From the NCBI RefSeq assembly GCF_023715205.1, contig NZ_JAMBNR010000013.1, positions 1 to 64,000 of the forward strand: a stretch of DNA of 64,000 nucleotides, read 5' to 3'. Positions 48,813 to 59,594 of the stretch are shown here, piece by piece. Source of the DNA: Mesobacillus maritimus. Its GTDB lineage: Bacteria > Bacillota > Bacilli > Bacillales > Cytobacillaceae. The notes below the pieces were generated by a model that worked only from the letters and a program-made list of their open reading frames with translations, did not search any database and was not told the origin of the DNA. A program made the position numbers and the translations under genes. Numbering within the stretch: the stretch's first letter is position 1; the number at the start of each line of letters is the position of its first letter.

Positions 48813-49397
48813 ATGGCAGGGCTAACAACATTACGTGGAAAAGTAGCTGGAATGAATCGGGTAAATGTTGATACTGATCAAATTATTCCAAAGCAATTTT
48901 TAAAGCGAACAGAAAAGACTGGGTTTGGTCAATATCTCTTTTACGACTGGCGTTTTTTAGCGGACGGAACACCAAATCCTGAATTTGAATTGAACCGCCC
49001 AGAAAACCAAGGAGCAAGTATTTTGGTTGCAAATGATAACTTCGGCTGTGGTTCATCACGAGAACATGCACCGTGGGCATTACAAGATTACGGAATCCAA
49101 GTAGTGATTGCTCCTTCGTTTGCAGATATTTTTCACCAAAACTGCTTGAAAAATGGAATGCTTCCAGTTGTGCTTAAAGAGGAAGAAGTTCACTATTTAC
49201 TTGAAAAAGCGAAGAGTGCTTCTTATGAATTAACCGTTTCTGTAGAAGACAAAACCATTAAAGACGCTGAAGGCTTCCAAGCAGAGTTCCCGCTTTCTGC
49301 TTATTGGCAAAAAATGCTTATTAACGGCTGGGACGAAATTGAGTTAACTTTACAGATGGATGATCAGATTAAAAGATACGAAGATTCACTTATTTAA
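48813..49397 (+). CDS. leuD: 3-Isopropylmalate dehydratase small subunit
   Basis: A 194-residue swivel-domain subunit. NVDTDQIIPKQFL and DNFGCGSSREHAPWALQDYG are the substrate-binding blocks. It is the last gene of the ilv-leu operon and ends at a terminator. Confidence 0.97.
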   Translation: MAGLTTLRGKVAGMNRVNVDTDQIIPKQFLKRTEKTGFGQYLFYDWRFLADGTPNPEFELNRPENQGASILVANDNFGCGSSREHAPWALQDYGIQVVIAPSFADIFHQNCLKNGMLPVVLKEEEVHYLLEKAKSASYELTVSVEDKTIKDAEGFQAEFPLSAYWQKMLINGWDEIELTLQMDDQIKRYEDSLI

Positions 49398-49400
49398 AAC

Positions 49401-49436
49401 AAGATTCACGGCTATAATGGCTGTGAATCTTTTGTT
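49401..49436 (+). terminator. Terminator of the ilv-leu operon
   Basis: AAGATTCAC, inner loop around GGCTATAATGGCT, GTGAATCTT then TTGTTTT. Confidence 0.85.
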
Positions 49437-49470
49437 TTCCAGCTCATCCATGCTAAACTAACCACTATAG

Positions 49471-49594
49471 GAAAAGCGGAGGCGACTGTTCAGCCCCGAC
49501 AAGCGCTGGAGGGCTGGCAGATGAAGTCGTTCTTTGACTTCAACTGACAGACCGAAGCGACTCGAGGGGCAAGGTGACGAAGCTGGAGCTTTTG
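49471..49594. repeat. Hairpin repeat of a Bacillus-wide type
   Basis: The ends GAAAAGC and GCTTTT pair; inside, GCCCCGACAAGCGC pairs with GCGACTCGAGGGGC imperfectly, and GAAGTCGTTCTTTGACTTC makes a central hairpin. Phrases such as CAGCCCCGACAAGCGCTGGA and CTCGAGGGGCAAGG recur in many Bacillus genomes as I recall. It is G+C rich and has no coding frame. A single copy is visible in this window. Confidence 0.65.
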
Positions 49595-49629
49595 GTTAAA
49601 ATTTTATTTTTTATTAAGGCGGTAAAGGC

Positions 49630-50655
49630 ATGAAGAAACCAGATTCTAAAAAGGATAATATCGTGTTGTTTCCGGGCCTTGAGAGACGCTTGCTAGAAAA
49701 AGGACTTATGTACCTTCAAGAAAAAAAGTATCGCCAAGCCATTGAACATCTTGAACAAGCACGGAGTTTAGAAGAGCAGAATAGTGAGGTTTACACCGGC
49801 CTTGTCCTAGCCTACTTTGAATCAGGTCATCCCCTAGAGGCAAAGAAATTGGCTGCAGAGATGTTAAAGGAAGGAATTGGCGATTATTTTCAGGTAATGG
49901 ACCTCTATATTATGATGATGATACAAATGAATGAATACGACCAAGTCATCACGACCATTGAGGCATTGTTTGAGGAGCGAGAAGTGCCTAAAGAGAAGTT
50001 CGAACATTTGTCGAAGATGCTGCACCTTAGCCGTAAAATGGCAGACAGCAAGACAGACCCCGAAGACACTGAGGACTTTGAAGCTGAAGTAAATTCTAGG
50101 GAGCGGTTAGATTTATTTTCTTATCTAGACCCAAACGATCAAATGCTTATTGCGAACAGACTTGCAAAGGAAAATATTCGCCCATACATACATGAAATTA
50201 AACTGTATTTACAGTCTGAGGAAGGCCATCCTTTTCAAAAGTCGATGCTGCTGAATATTCTCAGAGAGCAAGAATACGACAAGGAAGTCGAAGTAGAAAA
50301 GCTCGGAATGAAAGCTAGCTTTATTCCGGAAACATTACCGGAGTTATACGAAATCGAAATGTTGCGAGAAATCCTTATCTTCATTGAGGTTGAGCTTGAA
50401 CATGATGACCCTGTATTGTATGAAAATATTCGCAGCTTAATTGAACGTAATTTCTTTCTGCTTTATCCGTTTGATCCTAAACCTGATGATGCGAAAGCAT
50501 TGGCAGCGGCCTATCATTATCTAGCAAGAAATTATATGGGTGTGGATGAAGAAATAGCGGTTTATGTCGAAAAATACGATACGTCTGTTGAGAAAACTGT
50601 CGAAGCAGTTGATTTTATCAAAAAGATAGAAGAAATTTCTTCGCCTATCATTTAG
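49630..50655 (+). CDS. ysoA: TPR-repeat protein (YsoA)
   Basis: A 341-residue soluble protein with tetratricopeptide repeats in its N-terminal third (GLMYLQEKKYRQAIEHLEQA, SEVYTGLVLAYFESGHPLEA) and a helical, acidic C-terminal part. It corresponds to YsoA of B. subtilis, which lies next to tig; function unknown. AAGGCGG precedes the ATG. Confidence 0.85.
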   Translation: MKKPDSKKDNIVLFPGLERRLLEKGLMYLQEKKYRQAIEHLEQARSLEEQNSEVYTGLVLAYFESGHPLEAKKLAAEMLKEGIGDYFQVMDLYIMMMIQMNEYDQVITTIEALFEEREVPKEKFEHLSKMLHLSRKMADSKTDPEDTEDFEAEVNSRERLDLFSYLDPNDQMLIANRLAKENIRPYIHEIKLYLQSEEGHPFQKSMLLNILREQEYDKEVEVEKLGMKASFIPETLPELYEIEMLREILIFIEVELEHDDPVLYENIRSLIERNFFLLYPFDPKPDDAKALAAAYHYLARNYMGVDEEIAVYVEKYDTSVEKTVEAVDFIKKIEEISSPII

Positions 50656-50662
50656 TAGGCTG

Positions 50663-50690
50663 TTGAAACGAAAGAATCCTGTGTTATAAT
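50663..50690 (+). promoter_or_regulatory. Vegetative promoter of tig
   Basis: TTGAAA (50663-50668), 16 bases, TATAAT (50685-50690), immediately after ysoA; the leader is about 115 bases. Confidence 0.65.
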
Positions 50691-50812
50691 GTAGTGGTTG
50701 TATTATGTAAAAATTAATCTATTTTACATTTAAACTGGAATATTTGCTTGTATGTTCAAGAGATATTCATCGCCGTAATGGTCATGATAATAGATTTGTT
50801 GGAGGGAAATGT

Positions 50813-52102
50813 ATGTCAGCAAAATGGGAAAAACAAGAAGGGAACCAAGGGGTTCTAACATTCGAAGTTGATGCAGACAAGTTTAACGAAGGTTTAGACG
50901 CTGCATTTAAAAAAGTTGTTAAAACAATCAGTGTACCTGGTTTCCGTAAAGGAAAAATGCCTCGCCAAATGTTTGAAAAGCGTTTTGGTGTAGAATCACT
51001 TTATCAAGATGCTATTGATATTCTTCTTCCAGAAGCATACTCAAACGCAATTGATGAAACTGGAATCGAGCCAGTTGATCGTCCTGAAATCGATGTTGAA
51101 CAAATCGAAAAAGGTAAGAGCCTAGTCTTCAAGGCAACTGTAACAGTTAAGCCTGAAGTGAAGCTTGGCGAGTACAAAGGCCTTGAAGTAGAAGCGTTTG
51201 ATACTGAAGTTACAGACGAAGAAGTAGAAGCAGAATTAAAAACTCTTCAAGAGCGTCATGCTGAACTAGTTGTAAAAGAAGACACTGCAGCAGAAAATGG
51301 TGATACAGTTGTGATCGACTTTGAAGGTTTCGTTGATGGCGTAGCTTTCGAAGGTGGACAAGCTGAAAACCACTCTCTAGAACTAGGTTCTGGAAGCTTC
51401 ATCCCAGGTTTTGAAGAAAAACTTGTAGGTGTAAAAGCTGGAGAAGAAAAAGACGTTGAAGTAACATTCCCTGAAGAATACCATGCAGCTGAACTTGCTG
51501 GTAAGCCTGCAGTATTCAAAGTGAAAGTTCATGAAGTAAAAGGCAAAGAACTTCCTGAGCTTGACGATGAGTTCGCAAAAGACGTTGACGAAGAAGTTGA
51601 AACTCTTGAAGCGTTGAAAGAAAAAACAAAAAATCGTTTGAAGCATGATAAAGAACATCAAAAAGAGCACCATGTACAAGACACTCTTGTTGAAAAAGCA
51701 GCAGAAAACGCTGAAATCGATATCCCTGAAGTAATGGTTGAAAGCGAAGTTGACCGTATGGTTAGCGAGTTCGAACAACGTCTTCAAATGCAAGGGATGA
51801 ACCTTGAGCTTTACTTCCAGTTCTCTGGACAAGATGAAGCTGCTCTTCGTGCGCAAATGCAAGAAGATGCTGGGAAGCGTGTACGTGTGAACTTAACTCT
51901 AGAAGCAATTGCTCAAGCTGAAAACATCGAAGTAACAGAAGAAGATGTAAATGCAGAACTAGAAAACATGTCTTCTGCATATAATATGACTGTAGATCAA
52001 ATTAAAGCTGCTCTTGGTGGAAACCTTGATGCAATTAAAGGTGATCTAAAAGTAAAAAAAGCAGTCGAATTCCTTGTGGAAAACAGTAAAACTGTTGCAT
52101 AA
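50813..52102 (+). CDS. tig: Trigger factor
   Basis: A 429-residue ribosome-bound chaperone and prolyl isomerase. The ribosome-binding signature lies in [19 protein letters not shown] (about residues 40-58), the FKBP domain at about 160-245 ([25 protein letters not shown]), and the helical chaperone domain follows. The ATG at 50813 follows GGAGGG. Codon use is strongly biased, as for a highly expressed gene. Confidence 0.96.
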   Translation: MSAKWEKQEGNQGVLTFEVDADKFNEGLDAAFKKVVKTISVPGFRKGKMPRQMFEKRFGVESLYQDAIDILLPEAYSNAIDETGIEPVDRPEIDVEQIEKGKSLVFKATVTVKPEVKLGEYKGLEVEAFDTEVTDEEVEAELKTLQERHAELVVKEDTAAENGDTVVIDFEGFVDGVAFEGGQAENHSLELGSGSFIPGFEEKLVGVKAGEEKDVEVTFPEEYHAAELAGKPAVFKVKVHEVKGKELPELDDEFAKDVDEEVETLEALKEKTKNRLKHDKEHQKEHHVQDTLVEKAAENAEIDIPEVMVESEVDRMVSEFEQRLQMQGMNLELYFQFSGQDEAALRAQMQEDAGKRVRVNLTLEAIAQAENIEVTEEDVNAELENMSSAYNMTVDQIKAALGGNLDAIKGDLKVKKAVEFLVENSKTVA

Positions 52103-52473
52103 TAGAAATAACTAGAATAGAAACAAGGCGCGAAATATTCGTGCCTTGTTTTGTACCATCATGAGGGATTTTACATAGCCATAGCCATGGAGGACTAGCG
52201 GAGGTCTGATTCTGAAATTTCATGGTAATTAGCGAACAGCTGGTTGAATCGGCTCAATTTTGGTTAAGCTTAGTTGAGTACATATTATTTTTGCGGATCA
52301 GTTTTTTCACAATCTTTCCACGCTAAGTATTATTATTTCCTGTATTTTGGAAAAGTGTGATACAATGCAGTACATAATCGTAATAAATCGTTTTTATTAA
52401 TGGCCAAATTGCACGTTCGCTTATGATCCGCTACTTGATATATGGTTCAGAAGTTTCTAAGGGGTGAAAAATT
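52103..52473. other. Gap between tig and clpX
   Basis: It holds the tig terminator (52121-52153), then about 200 bases in which I see no gene, and an extended -10 promoter for clpX (TGATACAAT, 52358-52366) without a clear -35. Confidence 0.5.
52121..52153 (+). terminator. Terminator after tig
   Basis: AACAAGGCGCGAA, loop TAT, TTCGTGCCTTGTT then TTGT. Confidence 0.85.
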
Positions 52474-53736
52474 TTGTTCAAATTTAATGATGAAAAAGGG
52501 CAGTTGAAATGTTCTTTCTGCGGCAAGACTCAGGATCAAGTCCGTAAACTCGTTGCAGGACCAGGTGTATATATATGTGATGAGTGTATCGAGCTATGTA
52601 CTGAAATCGTCGAAGAAGAATTAGGCACTGAAGAAGAAGTTGAGTTTAAAGATGTACCAAAGCCACGTGAAATTCGTGAAATTTTAGACGAATATGTAAT
52701 CGGGCAAGACCAAGCAAAGAAAAATCTTTCTGTTGCGGTCTATAACCATTACAAGCGAATCAATTCGAACAGTAAAATTGATGATGTCGAACTAGCTAAA
52801 AGTAATATCGTCATGATTGGGCCAACTGGTAGTGGGAAAACGCTTCTTGCTCAAACGTTAGCGCGAATCTTGAATGTTCCATTTGCGATTGCTGATGCAA
52901 CGTCGTTAACAGAAGCAGGATACGTAGGGGAAGATGTTGAAAACATTCTTCTTAAATTAATCCAAGCCGCTGATTACGATGTAGAAAAAGCAGAAAAAGG
53001 GATTATCTACATTGATGAAATCGACAAAATTGCTAGAAAGTCCGAGAATCCATCGATTACTCGTGATGTTTCCGGTGAAGGTGTTCAGCAAGCATTGTTG
53101 AAGATTCTTGAAGGTACAGTAGCAAGCGTTCCTCCACAAGGTGGTCGTAAGCACCCTCATCAAGAATTTATCCAAATCGATACCGGCAATATCTTGTTTA
53201 TCTGCGGTGGTGCGTTTGATGGAATCGAACAGATTATCAAGCGCCGTCTAGGTCAAAAAGTCATTGGCTTTGGCTCCGATCAGAAGAAAGAAGATATCGA
53301 GGATAAAGACCTTCTTGTTAAGGTTCTTCCTGAAGACTTATTACGTTTTGGACTAATCCCAGAATTTATCGGTCGTCTACCTGTTACTGCGAGCTTAAAT
53401 CAGTTAGATGAAGATGCACTGGTAGAAATTTTAACGAAGCCAAAGAATGCGCTAGTGAAGCAATATCAGAAGATGCTTGAGCTCGATGATGTTGAGCTTG
53501 AATTTGAAGATGACGCTCTTGTTGAAATTGCCAAATTAGCGATTGAGCGTAAAACAGGTGCTCGTGGACTTCGTTCCATTATTGAAGGCATTATGTTAGA
53601 TGTAATGTTCGATCTTCCTTCAAGAGAAGACATTGTTAAGTGTATTATTACAAAGGATACAGTCCTACAAGTGAGCCCACCACAACTTGTGCTAGAAGAT
53701 GGATCTGTTGATAATGGAGAACGCAATTCAGCATAA
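52474..53736 (+). CDS. clpX: ATP-dependent Clp protease ATP-binding subunit ClpX
   Basis: A 420-residue AAA+ unfoldase that feeds ClpP. The N-terminal zinc finger (CSFCGK, then CDECIELC) is followed by Walker [16 protein letters not shown], Walker [13 protein letters not shown], the pore loop GYVG and the ClpP-contacting IGF loop (KVIGFGSD). It starts with TTG at 52474 ([10 protein letters not shown]) behind AAGGGGTG. A terminator follows. Confidence 0.97.
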   Translation: MFKFNDEKGQLKCSFCGKTQDQVRKLVAGPGVYICDECIELCTEIVEEELGTEEEVEFKDVPKPREIREILDEYVIGQDQAKKNLSVAVYNHYKRINSNSKIDDVELAKSNIVMIGPTGSGKTLLAQTLARILNVPFAIADATSLTEAGYVGEDVENILLKLIQAADYDVEKAEKGIIYIDEIDKIARKSENPSITRDVSGEGVQQALLKILEGTVASVPPQGGRKHPHQEFIQIDTGNILFICGGAFDGIEQIIKRRLGQKVIGFGSDQKKEDIEDKDLLVKVLPEDLLRFGLIPEFIGRLPVTASLNQLDEDALVEILTKPKNALVKQYQKMLELDDVELEFEDDALVEIAKLAIERKTGARGLRSIIEGIMLDVMFDLPSREDIVKCIITKDTVLQVSPPQLVLEDGSVDNGERNSA

Positions 53737-53745
53737 TGAACAAGA

Positions 53746-53775
53746 AACCTGACATTTTAGATGTCAGGTTTTTTG
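53746..53775 (+). terminator. Terminator after clpX
   Basis: AACCTGACAT, loop TTTAG, ATGTCAGGTT then TTTT. Confidence 0.9.
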
Positions 53776-53840
53776 CTTTTTATGAAAATTTTTTTGACTA
53801 GATATTTTCTGAGGGGATGTTATTTTTGACATGAATTCTT

Positions 53841-53870
53841 GTTTATTCCAACTCATTGCAGGAGATACTA
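53841..53870 (+). promoter_or_regulatory. Sigma-F type promoter of lonB
   Basis: GTTTA (53841-53845), 15 bases, GGAGATACTA (53861-53870). Both boxes fit the sigma-F consensus (GYWTA, 15, GGNRANMYTW) without mismatch. lonB is a forespore gene controlled by sigma-F in B. subtilis. Confidence 0.8.
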
Positions 53871-53908
53871 AGGGAAAGCATTAGCATTAAGTCAGGAGGG
53901 AATCTGTT

Positions 53909-55618
53909 TTGAGTTGGACGGGGATTGCAATATTCGTACAGCTTTTCTTTGGAATCATCATAGGGCTGTATTTCTGGAACTTACTAAAAAACCAACGAAC
54001 ACAAAAAGTGTCAATAGATCGTGAATCGAAAAAGGAAATGGAACAATTGCGAAAGATGCGATCCATCTCTCTTAGTGAACCACTAGCTGAAAAGGTAAGA
54101 CCGACTAGTTTTGAAGATATTGTGGGGCAAGAAGACGGGATTAAAGCCTTAAAGGCGGCACTTTGTGGTCCAAATCCGCAGCATGTGATTATTTACGGTC
54201 CTCCGGGAGTAGGGAAAACAGCCGCAGCACGGCTTGTCCTAGAAGAAGCGAAAAAGAATCAGAAATCCCCATTTAAATCTTCTTCTGTTTTTGTTGAGCT
54301 GGATGCCACGACAGCTCGCTTTGATGAACGGGGAATCGCAGACCCATTGATTGGTTCAGTCCATGACCCGATTTATCAAGGTGCTGGAGCAATGGGCCAA
54401 GCGGGGATTCCACAGCCAAAACAGGGGGCGGTTACAAATGCTCATGGTGGCGTTCTTTTTATTGATGAAATTGGTGAGCTTCATCATATCCAAATGAACA
54501 AATTGTTAAAAGTTCTCGAGGATCGAAAAGTATTTCTTGAAAGTGCTTATTATAATGAAGAAAACACTCAAATCCCTACGCATATCCATGATATTTTTAA
54601 AAATGGTTTGCCAGCGGATTTCCGTTTGGTCGGGGCAACTACAAGAACCCCGAGTGAAATACCGCCTGCGATTCGCTCGCGTTGTATGGAGGTTTTCTTT
54701 AGAGAGTTAACACAAGAAGAAATTTCGGAAGTGGCAAGAAATGCGGCTGAGAAGGTGAATTTAAACATCAGCGATGAAGCTATACAGGTATTGGCTTCCT
54801 ATTGTCGAAACGGTCGTGAAGCAGTGAATATGGTTCAAATTGCCGCTGGTTTAGCCATCACAGAAGACCGTGATTATATCAAGGAAGAAGAAGTTGAGTG
54901 GGTAGTGCATTCCAGTCAGCTGACTCCAAGAATGGAACGGAAAATTAATGAAAAGGCTACGGTGGGTCTAGTGAATGGACTAGCCGTTCATGGGCCGAAT
55001 ACAGGAGCATTGCTGGAAATTGAAGTTACCGTTATTAAGGCAAAAGAAAAAGGTAGCATCAATATAACTGGCATCGTCGAGGAAGAAAGCATCGGTGGTC
55101 AAGGGAAATCCATCAGACGGAAAAGTATGGCAAGGGGATCGATTGAAAACGTCATTACGGTGCTGCGTTCAATGGGTGTCCCAGCTGATGAGTATGACAT
55201 TCATGTTAACTTCCCAGGTGGCGTACCGATTGACGGACCGTCTGCCGGAATTGCAATGGCGACTGGTATTTACTCAGCCATCTATGAAATTCCAACCGAT
55301 CATACTGTCGCAATGACTGGTGAAATTAGTATTCACGGCAATGTAAAACCAATCGGTGGCGTTTATCCAAAGGTCGAAGCTGCGAAAAAAGCTGGCGCTA
55401 AACGTGTCATCATTCCAAAAGACAATGTCCAATCTATTCTAAACGAAATCAAGGATATTGAGATTATCCCAGTTTCGCATCTATCTGAAGTCTTCGATTT
55501 AGCACTCGTTCGAGAGCCTTCCAATAAAGAGGAAATCCTAGCCTCTGCAGAATTAGAACATCGAAATAAAATGTTATCGGCAGCGTCTGAATTAGAAGAT
55601 AAAAAAGAAAGTGTTTAA
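53909..55618 (+). CDS. lonB: Forespore Lon-type protease LonB
   Basis: A 569-residue AAA+ protease. An N-terminal transmembrane helix (about 5-24) replaces the long N domain of LonA. Walker A is [13 protein letters not shown], Walker B GGVLFIDEIGEL, and the Lon proteolytic domain has the catalytic Ser in GPSAGIAMATG and Lys in GGVYPKVEAAKKAGAK. It starts with TTG behind CAGGAGGG. The sigma-F promoter agrees with forespore expression. Confidence 0.95.
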   Translation: MSWTGIAIFVQLFFGIIIGLYFWNLLKNQRTQKVSIDRESKKEMEQLRKMRSISLSEPLAEKVRPTSFEDIVGQEDGIKALKAALCGPNPQHVIIYGPPGVGKTAAARLVLEEAKKNQKSPFKSSSVFVELDATTARFDERGIADPLIGSVHDPIYQGAGAMGQAGIPQPKQGAVTNAHGGVLFIDEIGELHHIQMNKLLKVLEDRKVFLESAYYNEENTQIPTHIHDIFKNGLPADFRLVGATTRTPSEIPPAIRSRCMEVFFRELTQEEISEVARNAAEKVNLNISDEAIQVLASYCRNGREAVNMVQIAAGLAITEDRDYIKEEEVEWVVHSSQLTPRMERKINEKATVGLVNGLAVHGPNTGALLEIEVTVIKAKEKGSINITGIVEEESIGGQGKSIRRKSMARGSIENVITVLRSMGVPADEYDIHVNFPGGVPIDGPSAGIAMATGIYSAIYEIPTDHTVAMTGEISIHGNVKPIGGVYPKVEAAKKAGAKRVIIPKDNVQSILNEIKDIEIIPVSHLSEVFDLALVREPSNKEEILASAELEHRNKMLSAASELEDKKESV

Positions 55619-55628
55619 TAAGGTTTCT

Positions 55629-55654
55629 AAGTTCCGACTCGTTGATTGAGGTCG
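55629..55654 (+). terminator. Terminator after lonB
   Basis: AAGTTCCGAC, 6-base-plus loop, GTCGGAACTT then TTTT. Confidence 0.88.
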
Positions 55655-55718
55655 GAACTTTTTTATGTGTGTGTTGCTAGGATTAGGGGATAGAAGATTG
55701 GGGAAGGGGTAGTCAAGG

Positions 55719-56079
55719 AGCGCGGGATGATGGATGGAAGAAGAAAAAGTGTAGTATGAAGGGTTCATGGAACGCGGGATGATGGATGGAAGAGGAAAAA
55801 GTGCCGCATGAAGGGTTCATGGAGCGCGAAAAGAGTATGGAAGAGGAAAAGGTGTCGCATGAAAATTTCATGGAACGCGAAAAGAGTGATGGAAGAGGAA
55901 AAAGTGTCGCATGAAGGGTTCATGGAGCGCGGGATGATGGATGGAAGAAGAAAAAGTGTCGCATGAAAATTTCATGGAGCACCCAAAAGCGTTGGCTAGT
56001 AGAAAAGGTGTTACATGAAAGTTTCGCGGAGAACAAATAAACGTTGGTTTGCGACAAAGGGTGTTTTTAGGGTTCGTGG
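55719..56079. repeat. Second 52-bp tandem repeat, seven units
   Basis: Units start at 55719, 55771, 55823, 55874, 55926, 55978 and 56030, so lengths are 52, 52, 51, 52, 52, 52 and 50. Each ends in a small palindrome, CATGAAGGGTTCATGG or CATGAAAATTTCATGG, and has an inner A-rich part (GGAAGAGGAAAAAGTGTCG). Two openings alternate, AGCGCGGGATGATGG and AGCGCGAAAAGAG. The last two units are decayed. It differs in sequence from the array at 33.7 kb. Confidence 0.92.
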
Positions 56080-56451
56080 GGCATGAAAAGTGTGTTGGTA
56101 GGAAACGAAAAAAAGCGTGAGCTAGCATCCCAAAATACGAGGAGGACAGGAAAAAAGGTAACGCAAGAGGTATCTTATCTAGCTTTCCAAAAACAGAGGA
56201 GAGCAAAGTGCCCAGCAGAAAAGACATCATATAAAGGATCCCCCTCTCGAAGCAAAAAGAATGTCTTAATCACAAATTGGTGATAAAATCATACTCCCTC
56301 TGATTTATTGAAGATTACCATCCGGTCTTTTAAACAATAAGAAGTCAAAACGGCTGAGATAAAAGACGAAACTCTGACATATTTTTAACAGGGATATCGG
56401 ATACTAGTAAAGGACAATAAACATTGGGAAAAGTCTTCAAACTCTTGTCAT
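56080..56451. other. Non-coding stretch before the lonA promoter
   Basis: The first part looks like further decayed array material (GCATGAAAAGTG, GTAGGAAACGAAAAAAAGCG). Beyond about 56300 I see no gene, repeat or clear hairpin. Short open frames here have no ribosome site or family resemblance. Confidence 0.5.
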
Positions 56452-56480
56452 TAGACACTCGAAGGCAAATAAGATAAAAT
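56452..56480 (+). promoter_or_regulatory. Probable vegetative promoter of lonA
   Basis: TAGACA (56452-56457), 17 bases, TAAAAT (56475-56480), 46 bases before the start. Confidence 0.5.
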
Positions 56481-56526
56481 TGAACAAAGAATCCATGTAC
56501 TAAGGATACATGTGGAGGTGCTTAAC

Positions 56527-58848
56527 ATGGGGGAAAGTATTACCGTCCCATTACTACCGCTTCGGGGCCTTTTGGTTTATCCGACAATGGTCTTACATCT
56601 CGATGTTGGTCGTGATAAATCTGTTCAGGCTTTAGAAAAAGCGATGGTAGAAGATCATTTGATTTTTCTGACCACGCAGAAAGATGTCTCGATTGACGAA
56701 CCGACGGAAGAAGACCTATATAAAATGGGAACTCTGACAAAGGTCAAGCAAATGTTGAAACTTCCAAATGGAACAATTCGTGTTCTTGTGGAAGGTTTAA
56801 AACGTGCAGAAATCATTGAGTTCATTGATGAGGAAGATTCCTTTTCTGCTACATTGAAAACATACGAGGATCGCGATACAAAAGATGTTGAAGATGAAGC
56901 ATTAATGAGAACGATGCTCGAGTATTTTGAACAGTACATAAAAATGTCTAAGAAAATTTCAGCTGAAACCTATTCATCTGTAACGGATATTGAAGAACCA
57001 GGGAGAATGGCTGACATTATCTCTTCACACTTGCCTCTGAAACTCAAGGAGAAGCAGGAGATCTTGGAAATCCTAGATGAAAAAGAGCGTATGAACCGTG
57101 TGATCGAAATTATTCATAACGAGAAAGAAGTACTAAATCTCGAAAAGAAAATCGGTCAACGCGTAAAACGTTCCATGGAAAGAACGCAGAAAGAATATTA
57201 TCTTCGCGAACAAATGAAAGCCATTCAAAAAGAACTTGGTGACAAAGAAGGCAAAACAGGAGAAATAGCGGAGTTAACTGAGAAAATTGAAAAAGCTGGC
57301 ATGCCGGATCATGTAAAAGAAACAGCGATGAAAGAGCTTGATCGCTATGAGAAAGTACCAGCAACTTCAGCAGAAAGCGCCGTTATCCGCAACTACATTG
57401 ATTGGCTCGTTGCTTTACCGTGGTCTAACGCGACAGATGATGATTTAAATATTAAAAAAGCAGAAGATATTTTAAACGAGGAACATTACGGCTTAGAAAA
57501 AGTAAAAGAACGTGTCCTAGAATATTTAGCGGTTCAAAAGCTAACGAATTCTCTAAGAGGACCAATCCTATGCTTAGCAGGACCTCCAGGGGTGGGGAAA
57601 ACGAGTTTGGCGAAAAGCATTGCCAAATCGTTAAACCGCAACTTTGTCCGTATTTCTCTTGGTGGGGTACGGGATGAATCTGAAATTCGCGGTCATCGTC
57701 GGACATATGTAGGGGCAATGCCTGGTCGAATTATTCAAGGTATGAAAAAAGCAGGAACAGTCAACCCTGTCTTTCTTTTAGATGAAATCGATAAAATGTC
57801 CAGCGATTTCCGAGGTGATCCTTCTTCGGCAATGCTTGAGGTATTGGATCCTGAACAAAATCACAATTTTAGCGATCATTATATTGAAGAAACCTATGAT
57901 TTATCGAATGTAATGTTCATCGCAACGGCTAATAATCTAGGTACGGTTCCTGGTCCATTGCTTGACCGAATGGAAATCATTACGATTGCTGGTTATACCG
58001 AGATTGAGAAAGTGCATATTGCCAAAGATCATTTATTGCCAAGACAGGCGAAAGATCATGGTTTATCAAAAGCACAATTGCAGATCCGTGAAGAGGCTTT
58101 AATGGAAATCATTCGTCGTTATACGCGTGAAGCGGGAGTCCGTTCCTTAGAACGGCAACTTGCTACGATTTGCCGTAAAACGGCGCGCATCATTGTTTCT
58201 GAAGAGAAAAAGCGGGTTGTAATTAGTGAAAAGAATGTCGTGGATTTCCTTGGAAAGCCTCGATTCCGCTATGGAGAAGCAGAGCTAGAAGACCAGGTAG
58301 GGGTAGCGACTGGTCTCGCCTATACAACGGTCGGAGGCGACACGTTGCAAATCGAGGTTTCGCTTTCTCCAGGGAAAGGGAAATTGGTGCTTACCGGAAA
58401 ATTAGGCGATGTCATGAAAGAATCGGCGCAAGCTGCGTTTAGTTATGTTCGTTCAAAAACGAAAGAACTTGGCATTGATGAAGATTTCCATGAAAAGTTG
58501 GATATTCATATTCATGTTCCTGAAGGAGCAACGCCTAAGGATGGTCCATCCGCAGGGATTACGATTGCAACAGCGCTCGTTTCAGCTCTATCTGGCAGAC
58601 CGATTCGTCGTGAAGTAGGGATGACAGGAGAAATCACGTTGCGTGGTCGGGTCCTTCCAATCGGCGGTTTAAAAGAAAAAACATTAAGTGCGCATAGAGC
58701 AGGTTTAACGAAAATAATTCTACCGAAAGACAATGAGAAGGATATTGATGATATTCCTGAAAGTGTTCGGGACCAGCTGGAATTTGTGCTTGTCTCACAT
58801 GTGGATGAAGTTCTGAAACATGCTCTTGCCGAAGGAGTTCGTCAATGA
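56527..58848 (+). CDS. lonA: ATP-dependent protease LonA
   Basis: A 773-residue Lon protease: N domain (about 1-200, [20 protein letters not shown]), coiled coil, AAA+ module with [15 protein letters not shown] and [10 protein letters not shown], and the C-terminal protease domain with catalytic Ser in [13 protein letters not shown] and Lys in [14 protein letters not shown]. It removes misfolded and regulatory proteins. The ATG at 56527 follows GGAGG by eight bases. Stop overlaps ysxC by four bases. Confidence 0.96.
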   Translation: MGESITVPLLPLRGLLVYPTMVLHLDVGRDKSVQALEKAMVEDHLIFLTTQKDVSIDEPTEEDLYKMGTLTKVKQMLKLPNGTIRVLVEGLKRAEIIEFIDEEDSFSATLKTYEDRDTKDVEDEALMRTMLEYFEQYIKMSKKISAETYSSVTDIEEPGRMADIISSHLPLKLKEKQEILEILDEKERMNRVIEIIHNEKEVLNLEKKIGQRVKRSMERTQKEYYLREQMKAIQKELGDKEGKTGEIAELTEKIEKAGMPDHVKETAMKELDRYEKVPATSAESAVIRNYIDWLVALPWSNATDDDLNIKKAEDILNEEHYGLEKVKERVLEYLAVQKLTNSLRGPILCLAGPPGVGKTSLAKSIAKSLNRNFVRISLGGVRDESEIRGHRRTYVGAMPGRIIQGMKKAGTVNPVFLLDEIDKMSSDFRGDPSSAMLEVLDPEQNHNFSDHYIEETYDLSNVMFIATANNLGTVPGPLLDRMEIITIAGYTEIEKVHIAKDHLLPRQAKDHGLSKAQLQIREEALMEIIRRYTREAGVRSLERQLATICRKTARIIVSEEKKRVVISEKNVVDFLGKPRFRYGEAELEDQVGVATGLAYTTVGGDTLQIEVSLSPGKGKLVLTGKLGDVMKESAQAAFSYVRSKTKELGIDEDFHEKLDIHIHVPEGATPKDGPSAGITIATALVSALSGRPIRREVGMTGEITLRGRVLPIGGLKEKTLSAHRAGLTKIILPKDNEKDIDDIPESVRDQLEFVLVSHVDEVLKHALAEGVRQ

Positions 58849-59432
58849 AAGTAACATCAGCAGAAATTATTATTAGTGCAGTTCGACCAGAGCAATATCC
58901 TGAAGGAGACTTACCAGAGTTTGCACTTGCCGGCCGTTCCAACGTCGGCAAGTCTTCTTTCATCAATAAAATGCTCAATCGCAAAGCGTTAGCGAGAACC
59001 TCTTCGAAACCAGGGAAAACACAAACATTGAATTTCTTTTTAATTAACGAAATGGTCTATTTTGTCGATGTTCCTGGTTATGGTTATGCGAAGGTTTCGA
59101 AAAAAGAGCGTGAAGCATGGGGAAAGATGATTGAAACGTACATCACATCTAGGGAACAATTGAAAGCTGTGATTCAGCTTGTTGATTTACGTCATCCACC
59201 ATCAGCGGATGATAAAATGATGTATGATTTTCTGAAGTATTACGAAATTCCGGTCATAATCGTTGCGACCAAAGCGGATAAAATTCCAAAATCGAAATGG
59301 CAAAAACATATTAAAATCGCAAAAGAAACGCTTGAGTTTGATCCAGAAGATGAATTAATTCTATTCTCATCTGAAACAGGTGAAGGAAAAGATAAAGCAT
59401 GGAACATCCTTCAGGCTTATATGAACAGATAA
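58845..59432 (+). CDS. ysxC: Ribosome biogenesis GTPase YsxC (EngB)
   Basis: A 195-residue GTPase needed for 50S subunit assembly. G1 [16 protein letters not shown]2 region with [12 protein letters not shown]3 [11 protein letters not shown] and G4 [10 protein letters not shown] are present. The ATGA overlap with lonA suggests coupled translation. It ends at a strong terminator. Confidence 0.96.
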   Translation: MKVTSAEIIISAVRPEQYPEGDLPEFALAGRSNVGKSSFINKMLNRKALARTSSKPGKTQTLNFFLINEMVYFVDVPGYGYAKVSKKEREAWGKMIETYITSREQLKAVIQLVDLRHPPSADDKMMYDFLKYYEIPVIIVATKADKIPKSKWQKHIKIAKETLEFDPEDELILFSSETGEGKDKAWNILQAYMNR

Positions 59433-59534
59433 CAAGATAGTTTTTGTAGATTTTAACGTGTTTCAAGCTATTTCATAGGTTGGACGTTTTTCTAATAATG
59501 TTGGATCTATAGCTTCAAATTACTTTATATATAA

Positions 59535-59571
59535 CAAAAAACCTGATGCTAACGTGCATCAGGTTTTTTGT
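59535..59571. terminator. Bidirectional terminator after ysxC
   Basis: AAAAAACCTGATGC, loop TAACG, GCATCAGGTTTTTT. It serves ysxC and the convergent gene at 59595-60080. Confidence 0.9.
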
Positions 59572-59594
59572 TTGTTTTAGAAGTCTTTATAATT

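Noticed and set aside
55868-56230. 120-codon minus-strand frame and a 66-codon plus-strand frame at 56083
   Set aside because: Both run through the second repeat array and its decayed edge, with no ribosome site and low-complexity translation.
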